A DNA stretch of 64,000 bases, from positions 8,485 to 72,484 of the forward strand of contig CAKSWQ010000004.1 in the NCBI GenBank assembly GCA_934512105.1, in the 5' to 3' direction. The position numbers and the translations under genes are program-made. The stretch is from an uncultured Faecalibacterium sp. (GTDB lineage Bacteria; Bacillota; Clostridia; Oscillospirales; Ruminococcaceae). Below, one piece after another: positions 17,033 through 25,800 of this stretch. Below the pieces are notes generated by a model. It made no database searches, had not been told where the DNA came from, and saw only the letters and a list, made by a program, of their open reading frames with translations. How positions within the stretch are numbered: the stretch's first letter is position 1; each line of letters opens with the position of its first letter.

Positions 17033-17797
17033 ATGATCGATTTTGAACACGTTTCCAAAGAATATAAAAAGGGCGGACGCCTTGCGCTGGAGGATATCAA
17101 CCTCCATGTGGATGAAGGCGAGTTCGTCTTTCTGCTGGGTCACTCCGGTGCGGGCAAATCCACCCTGCTCAAGCTGATCCTGCGGGAGGCACTGCCTACC
17201 TCCGGCAAGGTGACCGTGCTGGGCAAGGACGTAGCCAAGCTGCGCCGCCGCAAGATCCCTTTCCTGCGCCGTCAGATGGGCATCATCTTTCAGGACTTCC
17301 GGCTGATCCCCAGCATGACCGTATACGAGAACGTGGCCTTTGCCATGCACGTCCTCAATGTGCCCCGCAAGGAGATCCGTCCCCGCGTGGAGTACATTCT
17401 GGAGCTGGTGCATCTGGAGGATAAGGCCAAGTGCTACCCGGATACCCTTTCCGGCGGCGAGCAGCAGCGTGTGGCTGTGGCGCGTGCGCTGGTACATAAC
17501 CCCAAGCTGGTCATCGCGGACGAGCCCACCGGCAACATTGACCCGGAGCTGAGCCTGGAAATGATGCAGCTGCTGGAGCGGGTGAGCAAGATGGGCATCA
17601 CGGTGCTGGTGGTCACCCATGAGCACGAGCTGGTGCACCGCTTCCATCAGCGGGTGGTCACCCTGAGCCATGGACGCATCGTCTCGGACGTACCCGCAGA
17701 CCCTGTGGCTGCCGCCGAGGACGATCTCTCGCTGGATGTTGCCGCCTTTGATGCGGACGATGCGTCCGCTGCCAAAAAGGAGGTGGCTGCCGTATGA
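17033..17797 (+). CDS. ftsE: Cell-division ATP-binding protein FtsE
   Basis: A 254-residue ABC ATPase that works with FtsX at the division septum to switch on a peptidoglycan hydrolase. Walker [10 protein letters not shown] (about residue 37), signature [14 protein letters not shown], Walker [15 protein letters not shown] and the H-loop VVTHEHEL are complete. The FtsE-typical N terminus [19 protein letters not shown] is present. The protein is about 25 residues longer than usual because of an acidic, Ala-rich tail (residues 222-254). The start follows TCAGGAGC. The stop overlaps ftsX as ATGA, so the pair is translationally coupled. Confidence 0.95.
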   Translation: MIDFEHVSKEYKKGGRLALEDINLHVDEGEFVFLLGHSGAGKSTLLKLILREALPTSGKVTVLGKDVAKLRRRKIPFLRRQMGIIFQDFRLIPSMTVYENVAFAMHVLNVPRKEIRPRVEYILELVHLEDKAKCYPDTLSGGEQQRVAVARALVHNPKLVIADEPTGNIDPELSLEMMQLLERVSKMGITVLVVTHEHELVHRFHQRVVTLSHGRIVSDVPADPVAAAEDDLSLDVAAFDADDASAAKKEVAAV

Positions 17798-18702
17798 TGC
17801 GTCCTTCTACTTTCTTTTTCCTTACCCGGCGCGGTGTGCGCAACTTGGGTAAGCATTGGGCCATGACCATTGCCTGCATTGCTTCCCTGAGCGTTTGCAT
17901 GACCCTGAACATCTTTGCCAGTCTGGCCGAGGTGAACGTGGGCAGCATGGTGGCCTATCTGGGCAGCCAGAACGAGACAGTGGTCTATCTGGACCCTGAA
18001 TGCGATGATGCCACCGCCGCGCAGGTGGGCGAGACTCTTTCGGCGATGCCGGGGGTCAGCGGGGTGCAGTACGTCTCCAAGCAGGATGTGCTCGACACCT
18101 ACCGCGGCTATATGCAGGATTATTCTTCCCTGTGGGATGAATTTGAGACCGATAACCCCTTCAAGGCCAACTATCGGGTCACCCTGAGCGACCTGACCCA
18201 GATGGAGAGCATGAGCGTGAAGATGCAGGCCATCCCGGGCGTGATCAGCGTTACCGCACCGGTGGAGATGACCAATATCTTTGTGGAGATCCAGAAGGCG
18301 GTCACCAAGGGCGGCCGCATGATCGTGCTGGTGCTGATGGTGGTCAGCATCATCACAGTGGGCAGCACCATCCGTCTGAGCGTTTTTGCCCGCCGCCGCG
18401 AGATCGAGATCATGAAGTATGTGGGTGCCACCAACCGCATGGTCACTCTGCCTTTCTTTGTGGAGGGCCTGACCATGGGTCTGATCTCCGGTATCCTGAC
18501 CGCAGCGGTCAGCCTTGGCTGCTACAGCTATGTGGTCAACGCAGCCGGCGGCTTGGGCGGCATCTGGCAGATGCTCATGGGCCGCGCACTGGTGCCGGTG
18601 GCAAATGTGCTGCCGACCATCGTGGTAACAAGCCTGCTCAGCGGTGCCATCGTAGGCGGCGTGGGCAGTATGTTCTCTATCCGCAAACATTTGAATGTGT
18701 GA
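17794..18702 (+). CDS. ftsX: Cell-division protein FtsX
   Basis: A 302-residue membrane partner of FtsE. There is a first membrane helix around residues 22-44, an outer loop of about 120 residues (46-165) containing VVYLDPECDDATAAQVGE, and then three helices near 172-195, 218-248 and 272-295. This is the 4-TM FtsX topology. The conserved RRREIEIMKYVGATNRMVTLPFFVEG links TM2 and TM3. It overlaps ftsE by 4 bp and is followed by an M23 hydrolase 19 bp later, which is the expected extracellular client. Confidence 0.94.
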   Translation: MMRPSTFFFLTRRGVRNLGKHWAMTIACIASLSVCMTLNIFASLAEVNVGSMVAYLGSQNETVVYLDPECDDATAAQVGETLSAMPGVSGVQYVSKQDVLDTYRGYMQDYSSLWDEFETDNPFKANYRVTLSDLTQMESMSVKMQAIPGVISVTAPVEMTNIFVEIQKAVTKGGRMIVLVLMVVSIITVGSTIRLSVFARRREIEIMKYVGATNRMVTLPFFVEGLTMGLISGILTAAVSLGCYSYVVNAAGGLGGIWQMLMGRALVPVANVLPTIVVTSLLSGAIVGGVGSMFSIRKHLNV

Positions 18703-18721
18703 CCGAAAGGAGCCGCGTTTT

Positions 18722-20086
18722 ATGAGTAAAGCAATGCACGCAAAGCCCTTCCGGCTCACAGGCCCTTACACCGGCCGGCACGCCCGGCCGGAAAGCCCCC
18801 GCAGCAAGCTGATCCGGGCGGTCAGCCTTGGGCTGGCCTGTGTCTGCCTGCTGCTGACGGCCACGGTGTACCCGGCCTCGGCGGCTACCAATAGCACCAG
18901 TATGGCCAGTTTGCAAAACAAGCTGGACAAGCTTTCCCAGTCCATCAACCAGCACAAAAAGGAGCTGTCGGACGCCAAAAAGAAGGAGTCCGCAGCCAAA
19001 GCGCTGGAAGGCGAGTTGAAGGAGCGGGTCACTGTTCTGCAGGATCAGATCGGTGTGCTCAGCGGCCAGATCGCTGCGGTGCAGAACAGCATCGGCGAGA
19101 AGGAACAGCAGATCGGTGTGATGCAGAATCAGATCACAGACAAGCAGACCCAGATCGAGCAAAAGCAGAACGAGATCGATGACCAGTGGGACGATTTCAA
19201 AAAGCACATGGCTGCCATGCAGGAGCTGCGGGACGGCGGCAGCGTGGCCATGCTTGGTGCGGTGAACGACCTGTACGAGCTGCTCACCTTCAACGAGGTG
19301 ATGCAGGATATCTCCATCAAGGACACCGAGATCATGAACAACATGAAGTCCGCCAAGCAGGGGCTGGAGGATGACAAGGCCGCGCTGGAAGAGCAGAAAG
19401 CCGGTCTGGAAGCCGAAAAGGCAGATCTGCAAAGCCAGAAAAGCGAACTGGACAGCCAAAACGCCCAGATGAAGGGCAAGCAGAGCGAGTTGAACAACAG
19501 CATCTCTGCGGCAAAGCTCTCTGCCGCAGAGGCACAGGCGGCACAGCAGAAGGCGCAGGCAGCCATCGAGTCCGACGAGATGAACTACGAGGCTGTGAAA
19601 AAGGAGATCCAGAAGCTGATCGCGGCGGCCTCTGCCAGCAAGCCGCAGCTGAGCTTCAGCGGCTTTGCCTGCCCGCTGAAAAGCTATACCCGCGTTTCCA
19701 GTGAGTACGGCTGGCGCAAGAACCCCGTCTCCGGCGTGAACAAGCTCCATGCCGGCATGGACTTTGCAGCTCCCGGCGGCACGCCTATCTATGCAGCTGC
19801 CAGCGGCTATGTGCAGGTGGCAGGCTGGTCTACCGGCGGCTACGGCAACTACGTTATCATCTACCACGGCAAAATGTCCGATGGCAATACCTATACCACC
19901 CTGTACGCGCACATGCGCTCGGTGGCTACCAGTGCAGGCAAGTATGTGAATCAGGGCGACCTGATCGGTTATGTGGGCACCACCGGCAATTCCACCGGCA
20001 ACCATCTGCATCTGGAGGTGTGGAAGGGCGGCTCCAAGGCCAACGCCGTGAACCCCCGCAGCTACATCCCCATCCCCCACAACTAA
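18722..20086 (+). CDS. EnvC-like secreted M23 peptidoglycan hydrolase with long coiled coil
   Basis: A 454-residue exported protein. The basic N terminus and the hydrophobic stretch AVSLGLACVCLLLTATVYPASA (about residues 38-60) are a signal peptide or anchor. Residues 65-310 are a continuous Lys/Gln/Glu-rich coiled coil, as in EnvC, PcsB and CwlO. The C-terminal M23 domain (about 325-450) has KLHAGMDFAAPGGTPIYA and TGNHLHLEVW, i.e. the HxxxD and HxH zinc ligands. Position directly after ftsEX strongly suggests it is the hydrolase activated by FtsEX. The start at 18722 follows AAAGGAGCCGC. Confidence 0.92.
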   Translation: MSKAMHAKPFRLTGPYTGRHARPESPRSKLIRAVSLGLACVCLLLTATVYPASAATNSTSMASLQNKLDKLSQSINQHKKELSDAKKKESAAKALEGELKERVTVLQDQIGVLSGQIAAVQNSIGEKEQQIGVMQNQITDKQTQIEQKQNEIDDQWDDFKKHMAAMQELRDGGSVAMLGAVNDLYELLTFNEVMQDISIKDTEIMNNMKSAKQGLEDDKAALEEQKAGLEAEKADLQSQKSELDSQNAQMKGKQSELNNSISAAKLSAAEAQAAQQKAQAAIESDEMNYEAVKKEIQKLIAAASASKPQLSFSGFACPLKSYTRVSSEYGWRKNPVSGVNKLHAGMDFAAPGGTPIYAAASGYVQVAGWSTGGYGNYVIIYHGKMSDGNTYTTLYAHMRSVATSAGKYVNQGDLIGYVGTTGNSTGNHLHLEVWKGGSKANAVNPRSYIPIPHN

Positions 20087-20246
20087 GGTGTATCTGAAAA
20101 GTCGAAAATTTAGTCTATTTCTACAAACACAGCAGGATTTTGCGTGAAACAGCCTTGAGATCCACAAAGGATTCCTGCGGCTATTTGCCTTAAATCCCGC
20201 TTGTGCCTGCGAAATATTCGTCATTTTCTTTGTTTTCAGATACACC
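20087..20246. repeat. 160-bp MITE-like element with perfect 14-bp terminal inverted repeats
   Basis: GGTGTATCTGAAAA (20087-20100) is exactly inverted at 20233-20246. It begins immediately after the stop codon of the M23 gene. It has no open frame and an internal mixture of GC and AT. This explains most of the 316-bp gap before the S41 protease gene. Confidence 0.7.
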
Positions 20247-20278
20247 CCAACAAGCAAGGCAAGGAGTCTGGTTGATCT

Positions 20279-20386
20279 ATGAACGAACAAAAACGCAAGC
20301 GCGTGCTGCGCATCGGCTGTCTGGTTCTGGCAGGGGTGTTTGTACTCTCGCTGCTGGGCAGCATCCTTATGATGCTGCTGCTCTGA
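20279..20386 (+). CDS. 35-residue single-pass membrane peptide
   Basis: ATG at 20279 follows AAGGAG (20261-20266) at a good distance. The product starts MNEQKRKRVLRIGCLVLAG and ends LLGSILMMLLL. A basic cytoplasmic N terminus (KRKR) is followed by about 24 hydrophobic residues to the C terminus, i.e. a small N-in membrane peptide. It is tucked between the FtsEX-linked M23 hydrolase and the S41 protease, 16 bp before the latter, so it is likely in the same transcript. A role in anchoring or regulating either enzyme would be a guess. Supported by the ribosome site, clean stop and amphiphilic composition. Confidence 0.7.
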   Translation: MNEQKRKRVLRIGCLVLAGVFVLSLLGSILMMLLL

Positions 20387-20402
20387 CCGGGAGGAAAGAA
20401 CC

Positions 20403-21770
20403 ATGAACCGTAAAATTTCTTTAGGCATGGCAGTCACTATCGTGATCCTTGCCATGACCGTGACCTTTTCCATCACGATGCTCATCGCCATGCGTCTGTT
20501 CGACAGCACGGTCAACAGCGTAAAAGAAAAGGAAAGTATGTACAACAAGATCGCTGAGGTGGACCGCTACGTCCGCAGCAACGATTACTACACCATCGAC
20601 GAGACGATGCTGTACGACCGCCTGACCGCCGGATATCTGCTGGGCACGGGCGACAAGTACGCCCGCTACTACACCGCCAACGCCTACACCGAGCTGATGA
20701 ACATCCAGAGCGGCAAGATCCTTGGCATCGGCGTGGAGCTTGGCATCGACCAGACCGGCTACGCCAAGGTGACCCGTGTCTACGACGGCTCCCCCGCGCA
20801 GGAGGCGGGCATCGCCGTGGGAGACTACATTACCACCGTGGGCGATACCGACGTCAAGAGCATGTCCGGTGCAGATGCTGTGTACAAAGCCTTGCAGGGC
20901 GAGGCCGGCACTACCGTTACCGTGACATGGCTGGATAGCTCCGCCGCCAGCAAAACGGCTGAGCTGACCCATTCCGGCTACACCAGCACCACCGTGGACT
21001 ACCAGCTGCTGGACAATGTGGGCTATATCCGCATCCGTCAGTTCGATGGAACTACCCCCAGTGAGCTGGACTATGCCCTGCGCACCCTGACCGCAAACGG
21101 TGCGGCCAGTCTGGTGTTTGATCTGCGGGACAACGGCGGCGGCATTCTGGAAGATGCCATCAACTGCATCGACCTGATCGCCCCGGAGGGCACCGTGGCC
21201 TATGCCGAGGATAAAAACGGCAACCGCACCGTCATCGGCAGCAGCGATGCTGAAAGCTCCATCAGTCTGCCGATGGTCTGTCTGGTCAACAGCAACACCG
21301 CCAGCGCAGCCGAGCTGTTCGCAGCCACCCTGCGCACCATGAACGGTGCCCGTCTGGTGGGTACCACTACCATGGGCAAGGGCACCATCCAGAGCAGCCC
21401 GCAGCGCCTGTCGGACGGCAGCGCCGTGGTCATCACGGTGGCAAAGCTGGTCTGCGGCGACGGCAGCTGCTTTGACGGCACCGGCCTGACCGTGGACGTG
21501 GAGCGCGCCCTGAGCGCAGAGGAAGCGACGAACTTCTACGACTACACCCCCCAGACCGACCCGCAGGTGCAGCGCGCTGTCAGCGCTGCCCAGCAGCTGA
21601 GCGGCACTACTACGCTGGCGGGCGCAAGCTCTGCCGCAGCAGCGGACAGCACCGCTTCCTCTGCGGCAGCAGAGGATGATACCATCTCCGCAGAGACTGC
21701 GGAAGGGGAGACCGCCGAAGACGAGACTGCCGCATCGGAGCCGGAAACGGCTGCAAGCGCAGCGGAGTGA
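20403..21770 (+). CDS. ctpA: S41-family C-terminal processing protease (CtpA-like)
   Basis: A 455-residue membrane-anchored serine protease acting outside the membrane. Residues 7-32 are a signal anchor. A PDZ domain lies at about 110-185 (KILGIGVELG, DGSPAQEAGIAVGDYITTVG). The S41 core carries LVFDLRDNGGG, the catalytic Ser in VNSNTASAAELFAATLR and the Lys in TMGKGTIQ. The last 60 residues are an Ala/Ser/Glu/Thr-rich low-complexity tail. The RBS is GGGAGGAAAG. It follows the FtsEX/M23 genes, an arrangement that hints at turnover of the cell-wall hydrolase (inference). Confidence 0.93.
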   Translation: MNRKISLGMAVTIVILAMTVTFSITMLIAMRLFDSTVNSVKEKESMYNKIAEVDRYVRSNDYYTIDETMLYDRLTAGYLLGTGDKYARYYTANAYTELMNIQSGKILGIGVELGIDQTGYAKVTRVYDGSPAQEAGIAVGDYITTVGDTDVKSMSGADAVYKALQGEAGTTVTVTWLDSSAASKTAELTHSGYTSTTVDYQLLDNVGYIRIRQFDGTTPSELDYALRTLTANGAASLVFDLRDNGGGILEDAINCIDLIAPEGTVAYAEDKNGNRTVIGSSDAESSISLPMVCLVNSNTASAAELFAATLRTMNGARLVGTTTMGKGTIQSSPQRLSDGSAVVITVAKLVCGDGSCFDGTGLTVDVERALSAEEATNFYDYTPQTDPQVQRAVSAAQQLSGTTTLAGASSAAAADSTASSAAAEDDTISAETAEGETAEDETAASEPETAASAAE

Positions 21771-21797
21771 ACCCCGCAGATCTGAACCATAAACACC

Positions 21798-21832
21798 AAA
21801 AAGGCTGCTGCGTTCTGCAACAGCCTTTTTCT
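21798..21832 (+). terminator. Terminator between the S41 protease gene and ksgA
   Basis: AAAAAGGCTG (21798-21807) and CAGCCTTTTT (21821-21830) form a clean hairpin with a T-run. It lies only about 20 bp before the ksgA ATG and directly before its ribosome site, so ksgA is either read through or attenuated. Confidence 0.8.
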
Positions 21833-21850
21833 GAGAAAGGAATTGACCCT

Positions 21851-22702
21851 ATGCCGGAACTGACCGACCTTTCTGTGATCCGTGCCCTGTGCGAAAAATA
21901 CGATTTTGCACTTTCCAAGGGCTTTGGGCAGAACTTTATCATCAACCCGGGCATCCCCACCAAGATCGTGGATGCCAGCGGGGTAGACAAGCGCTACGGC
22001 GTCATCGAGATCGGCCCCGGCATCGGCGTGCTGACCAAGGAACTGGCCAAGCGCGCCGCCAAGGTGGTGTCCATCGAGGTGGACGAGCGTCTGCCGCCCC
22101 TGCTGGCCGAGACCATGGCCGGGGTGGACAACTTCAAGCTGGTGCTGCAGGACGTGCTGAAGGTGGACCTGAAAGCCCTCATCGCCGAAGAGTTCCCGGG
22201 GATGCCGGTGGCAGTGTGCGCAAACCTGCCCTACTACATCACCAGCCCCATCGTGATGAAGCTGCTGGGCGACCGTCTGCCCATCGAGAGCCTGACCGTT
22301 ATGGTGCAGAAGGAAGCCGCCGACCGTCTGGCTGCTGTGCCCGGCACCCGCGCTTCCAGCGCCATCAGCTGTGCGGTGAACTACTACGCCACCTCCAAGC
22401 TGATGTTCACTGCCGCACCGGGCAGTTTTTACCCCGCCCCCAAGGTGACAAGCGCTGTGGTGCGCATGGACATCCGTCCCACCCCTGCCGTGCAGGTGGA
22501 GGACGAGGCAGGCTACTTTGCGCTGGTGCGCGCCGCCTTTGGTCAGCGCCGCAAGACCGCTGCCAATGCCATTGCAGGCGGGCTGAACCTGCCCAAAGAG
22601 AAGGTTATTGCCGCCATCGAGGCCGCAGGCTTCGATGCCCGCATCCGCCCGGAAGCCCTGACGCTGGAGGACTTTGCAAAGATCCAGCAGGCACTGGGCT
22701 GA
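21851..22702 (+). CDS. rsmA: 16S rRNA dimethyladenosine transferase
   Basis: A 283-residue methyltransferase (KsgA) dimethylating two adenines near the 3' end of 16S rRNA. FALSKGFGQNFIINP is the N-terminal signature. SAM-binding motifs are YGVIEIGPGIGVLTKEL and VSIEVDERL, and the target-adenine motif is ANLPYYITSP. FYPAPKVTSAVVRMD is typical of the C-terminal part. The start at 21851 follows AGAAAGGAATTG. An in-frame extension to 21767 would run across a terminator hairpin and was rejected. Confidence 0.95.
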   Translation: MPELTDLSVIRALCEKYDFALSKGFGQNFIINPGIPTKIVDASGVDKRYGVIEIGPGIGVLTKELAKRAAKVVSIEVDERLPPLLAETMAGVDNFKLVLQDVLKVDLKALIAEEFPGMPVAVCANLPYYITSPIVMKLLGDRLPIESLTVMVQKEAADRLAAVPGTRASSAISCAVNYYATSKLMFTAAPGSFYPAPKVTSAVVRMDIRPTPAVQVEDEAGYFALVRAAFGQRRKTAANAIAGGLNLPKEKVIAAIEAAGFDARIRPEALTLEDFAKIQQALG

Positions 22703-22754
22703 GCAAAAAGCAGGATAGTCGGTGGGCAATGGCTCACTGGAAAAAGAACGCAAA

Positions 22755-22804
22755 AAACCCGGAACCTTTTTGAGCTCTTGCGGCTCTGAAAAGGTTCCGG
22801 GTTT
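22755..22804. terminator. Bidirectional terminator between ksgA and the pectinase gene
   Basis: AAACCCGGAACCTTTT (22755-22770) and AAAAGGTTCCGGGTTT (22789-22804) form a 16-bp perfect stem between two converging genes. Confidence 0.9.
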
Positions 22805-22839
22805 CTGTTTTAGCGGTTATGTGGCAGCTTTCGCCTTAC

Positions 22840-25800
22840 TCAGAAGGGGAAGATGCTGACGATACGGTTCCATGCAGCCTTGAGCGGGGAACCGGAGGAG
22901 ACGCCGCTGGTGGTCAGCTGCACATCGCTGAAGGTAACGTCTGCGCTGCGGGCAACGTAGAAGCCGACATAGATGTAATCAGAATCCACAGCGGTCAGGG
23001 CGTAGTCGAAACCGGCAGAAGCGGTCTCGTTATCGCCGTAGGTCAGGGTGAAGCCGTCAGCGGTACCCACGAGCTTCAGCTCCACGGTATCGCCTGCACC
23101 GTACTTCACGGTTGCGGCGGGGCCGTCGTACAGCGCACCGCTCTTGCGGCCGAAGCAGTTGACAGCGCCCTGATTCCGGGTGCCTACGGCTACATAATCG
23201 CCCATGGGGTCGGAGATGCTGGTGTCAACGTACATCTCATCGCGCGCCATCAGGCCGAAGGAGACCTGATTGTTTTTGGCAAGCTTGTTCACGGTGGCCT
23301 TGGCGGTCAGGGTGAAGTTGGTGCCGGCGGGCAGCTGGACGTAGTACATCATCAGGCCGTCCACCGTGGATGCGATCTTGCCGCGGTTGTTGGCAACGCC
23401 CAGCGTGATGTTCTGACCATCGACAACGGCGGTGAAATCGCCGCCGGAGATCTTGTCGTCACCGCCCACATTGCCGAAGACAGAGCCGTTCCACACCGTG
23501 CCGTTGGCATCGGTAAAGGCAGGCCACAGCTTGCTGGTCTGGGTAGGTGCGGCGTAGCTGGAGGGCACATAGTCCGGGTTTGCGGCATCGCCGTAGAACT
23601 GCTTGTAGGTGGGCTTTGCCTTGTTCCGGTTGTAAGCGCCCAGAGGGGTATCGGCGGTAAGCTGGGCAATGAGCCATGCGTTCAGCTTTGCGCCGTAGCT
23701 GTTGGTGTGGGTCAGGTCAAGGCCGGTGGGGGAGAGCTTGCCGCGCTTGTCGGCCTTGGCACCGGTAAAGCTGTGGGTGTACTGTGCCTTTTTGCCCATG
23801 GCGATGTTTTCATTGATGGTGGCATCGGTCAGGTCCACGCAGATGAGGTGCAGCTCGCTGCACATATCGCGGATGGCCTGTGCGTAGTCGCCGCCCTCAT
23901 AGACGGCATCGCCGATGGTGACGGTGGTGGTCTTGTGACCGGGAGCACCGTCATAGCTGGCCTTGTTGTTTGCCTCGGTCAGGCGGGCAATGGGGGTGCA
24001 CACCACGGGGATGACACCGCGCTCCAGTGCGGGCTGGATGTAGTTGACGTAAAGGCTGTTGGCAAAGGAACCCTCAGTCTTGTAGTCGCCGTTGGGGTTG
24101 GTGTAGCGGGCGGGCTCGGTCTTTTCGTCGTTGTGGCCAAAGCCGATGAGCAGGAACTTGTCCCCGGCAGCATCGCCCAGTGCGGGCACGGTGTCAGAGC
24201 CCTTCAGCAGGGTGGTGTAGTTGGCCATGCCGGTAAAGTCCTTGCTGGATGCGCCGGAAACGGCCAGATTGTAGACATTGGCGTTGAAGTAGTTCTCAAG
24301 CTCCTCGCCGTAGCCCTCGCGGGGGAGGTAGTAGCTGTCGTTGAAGGAGGAAACGGTGGAGTCGCCCACTACCCAGAAGGTGGCCTTGGCAGCCTCTGCC
24401 TGACCCCAGACAGCGCCGCGCGCACCGGCATCGGTGGCAGCCAGACCCTCGGCAGTGAGCAGCAGCAGACCGTGCATATCAATGCTGCCGTCTGCGTTGC
24501 GGGTGGGGGCAACGGAGGTATCCAGACTCTGGAACCAGCTCTCCTTCACAGTGACAGTGTTGGTAGATTTATTGTGGCTGGTCTGGGTCTCGGCGTCCCA
24601 ATAGAAGTTGTCCGGGCCGTAAACAGCAGTGCTGCTCTGGCTCTGGAGTGCCAGCTGCTCCTTGCCGTCCGTGCCCTTGCGGAAGGAAATGATGCCGTCA
24701 GCGGCGTAGTCGGTCACGGCAGACTTGTTGCCGGTGTACAGTGCAACGTTGTAGCCCTCGTTGTTGTAGGAGGTGGAGTTGTACACCTTCACGTCCGGGC
24801 AGGAGTTGGAGTCGATACCCTTGGCGGCGTTGTCGTAGGAGATGGAGTTGAGCAGTTTGTGGTTGCCGGGCAGGTTGGTGCCGCCCATCTTGAAGCCGTT
24901 GCCGTTGCCAGCCTCGACAGTGGCGGCAACATTGCCAAAGCTCAGGTTGCCGTTTGCGTCACAGGTAACGGTGGGGAATTGCAGAGGCTGCTTCTTGACC
25001 GGCTCTGCGGCCAGCATCAGGTAGCCGTTTTTGTAGGCAACGCAGTTCTGGATGGTGACAGCGCCGATAGAGCCGGTGGCAGCCTTAGCGAACAGGTCCC
25101 AGCCATCGTCGGCGTTGTAGGCGGCGATGCAGCCGTCAAACACATTGCCCTCGCCGGTGGTCAGCTTGGCGGCAAAGCCGTCGGCATCTTCCATGGCGCG
25201 GTCGGCGTTGTTCATGGCGGTGCAGTTCTTGATGGTGTTGTAGCTGGGCCACAGGGCCTTGTTGTCCGTAGACAGGCCGGAGACCTGCAGGCCGGTGTTG
25301 CCGTTGTTGTAGAAGTTCATCTGCTCCAGCACGCAATGGCTGCCGGCCAGCTGCATACCCTTGGAACCGTCCTTGGTGTTGGTGATGTTCAGCTTGCTGA
25401 TGTTCCAATAGTTGCCCCAGACGCTGAAGCCGGTGCCCACGCCGCCAAAGTCCAGCGTGGCGTAGCTGCCGTCTGCGGTAGTCAGGGTGATGGGAGCCTC
25501 GGCGGTGCCGTCACGGCCGCGCTCTACCTTCAGCTCACCGGTCAGGGCGTAGGTGCCGCCTGCCAGCTGAATGGTCTGGCCTGCGGCGGCGTAGTTCAGC
25601 GCGGTCTGCAGGTCTACGGCGTCCGCAGCGCTGGTGCCGTTATGGGCAGCGCTGCCGTCCGGGGTGACCACGATGATACCGTTTGCGCCCAGAGCCCGCA
25701 GCGAGACCTTCTTTTCAATGGTGGCGGCCTTGTAGCTGCTCAGCTTCTCAAAGGCGCTGATGACGTAGTTCTTGTCCGGGGTGAACACCACCTTAAAGGT

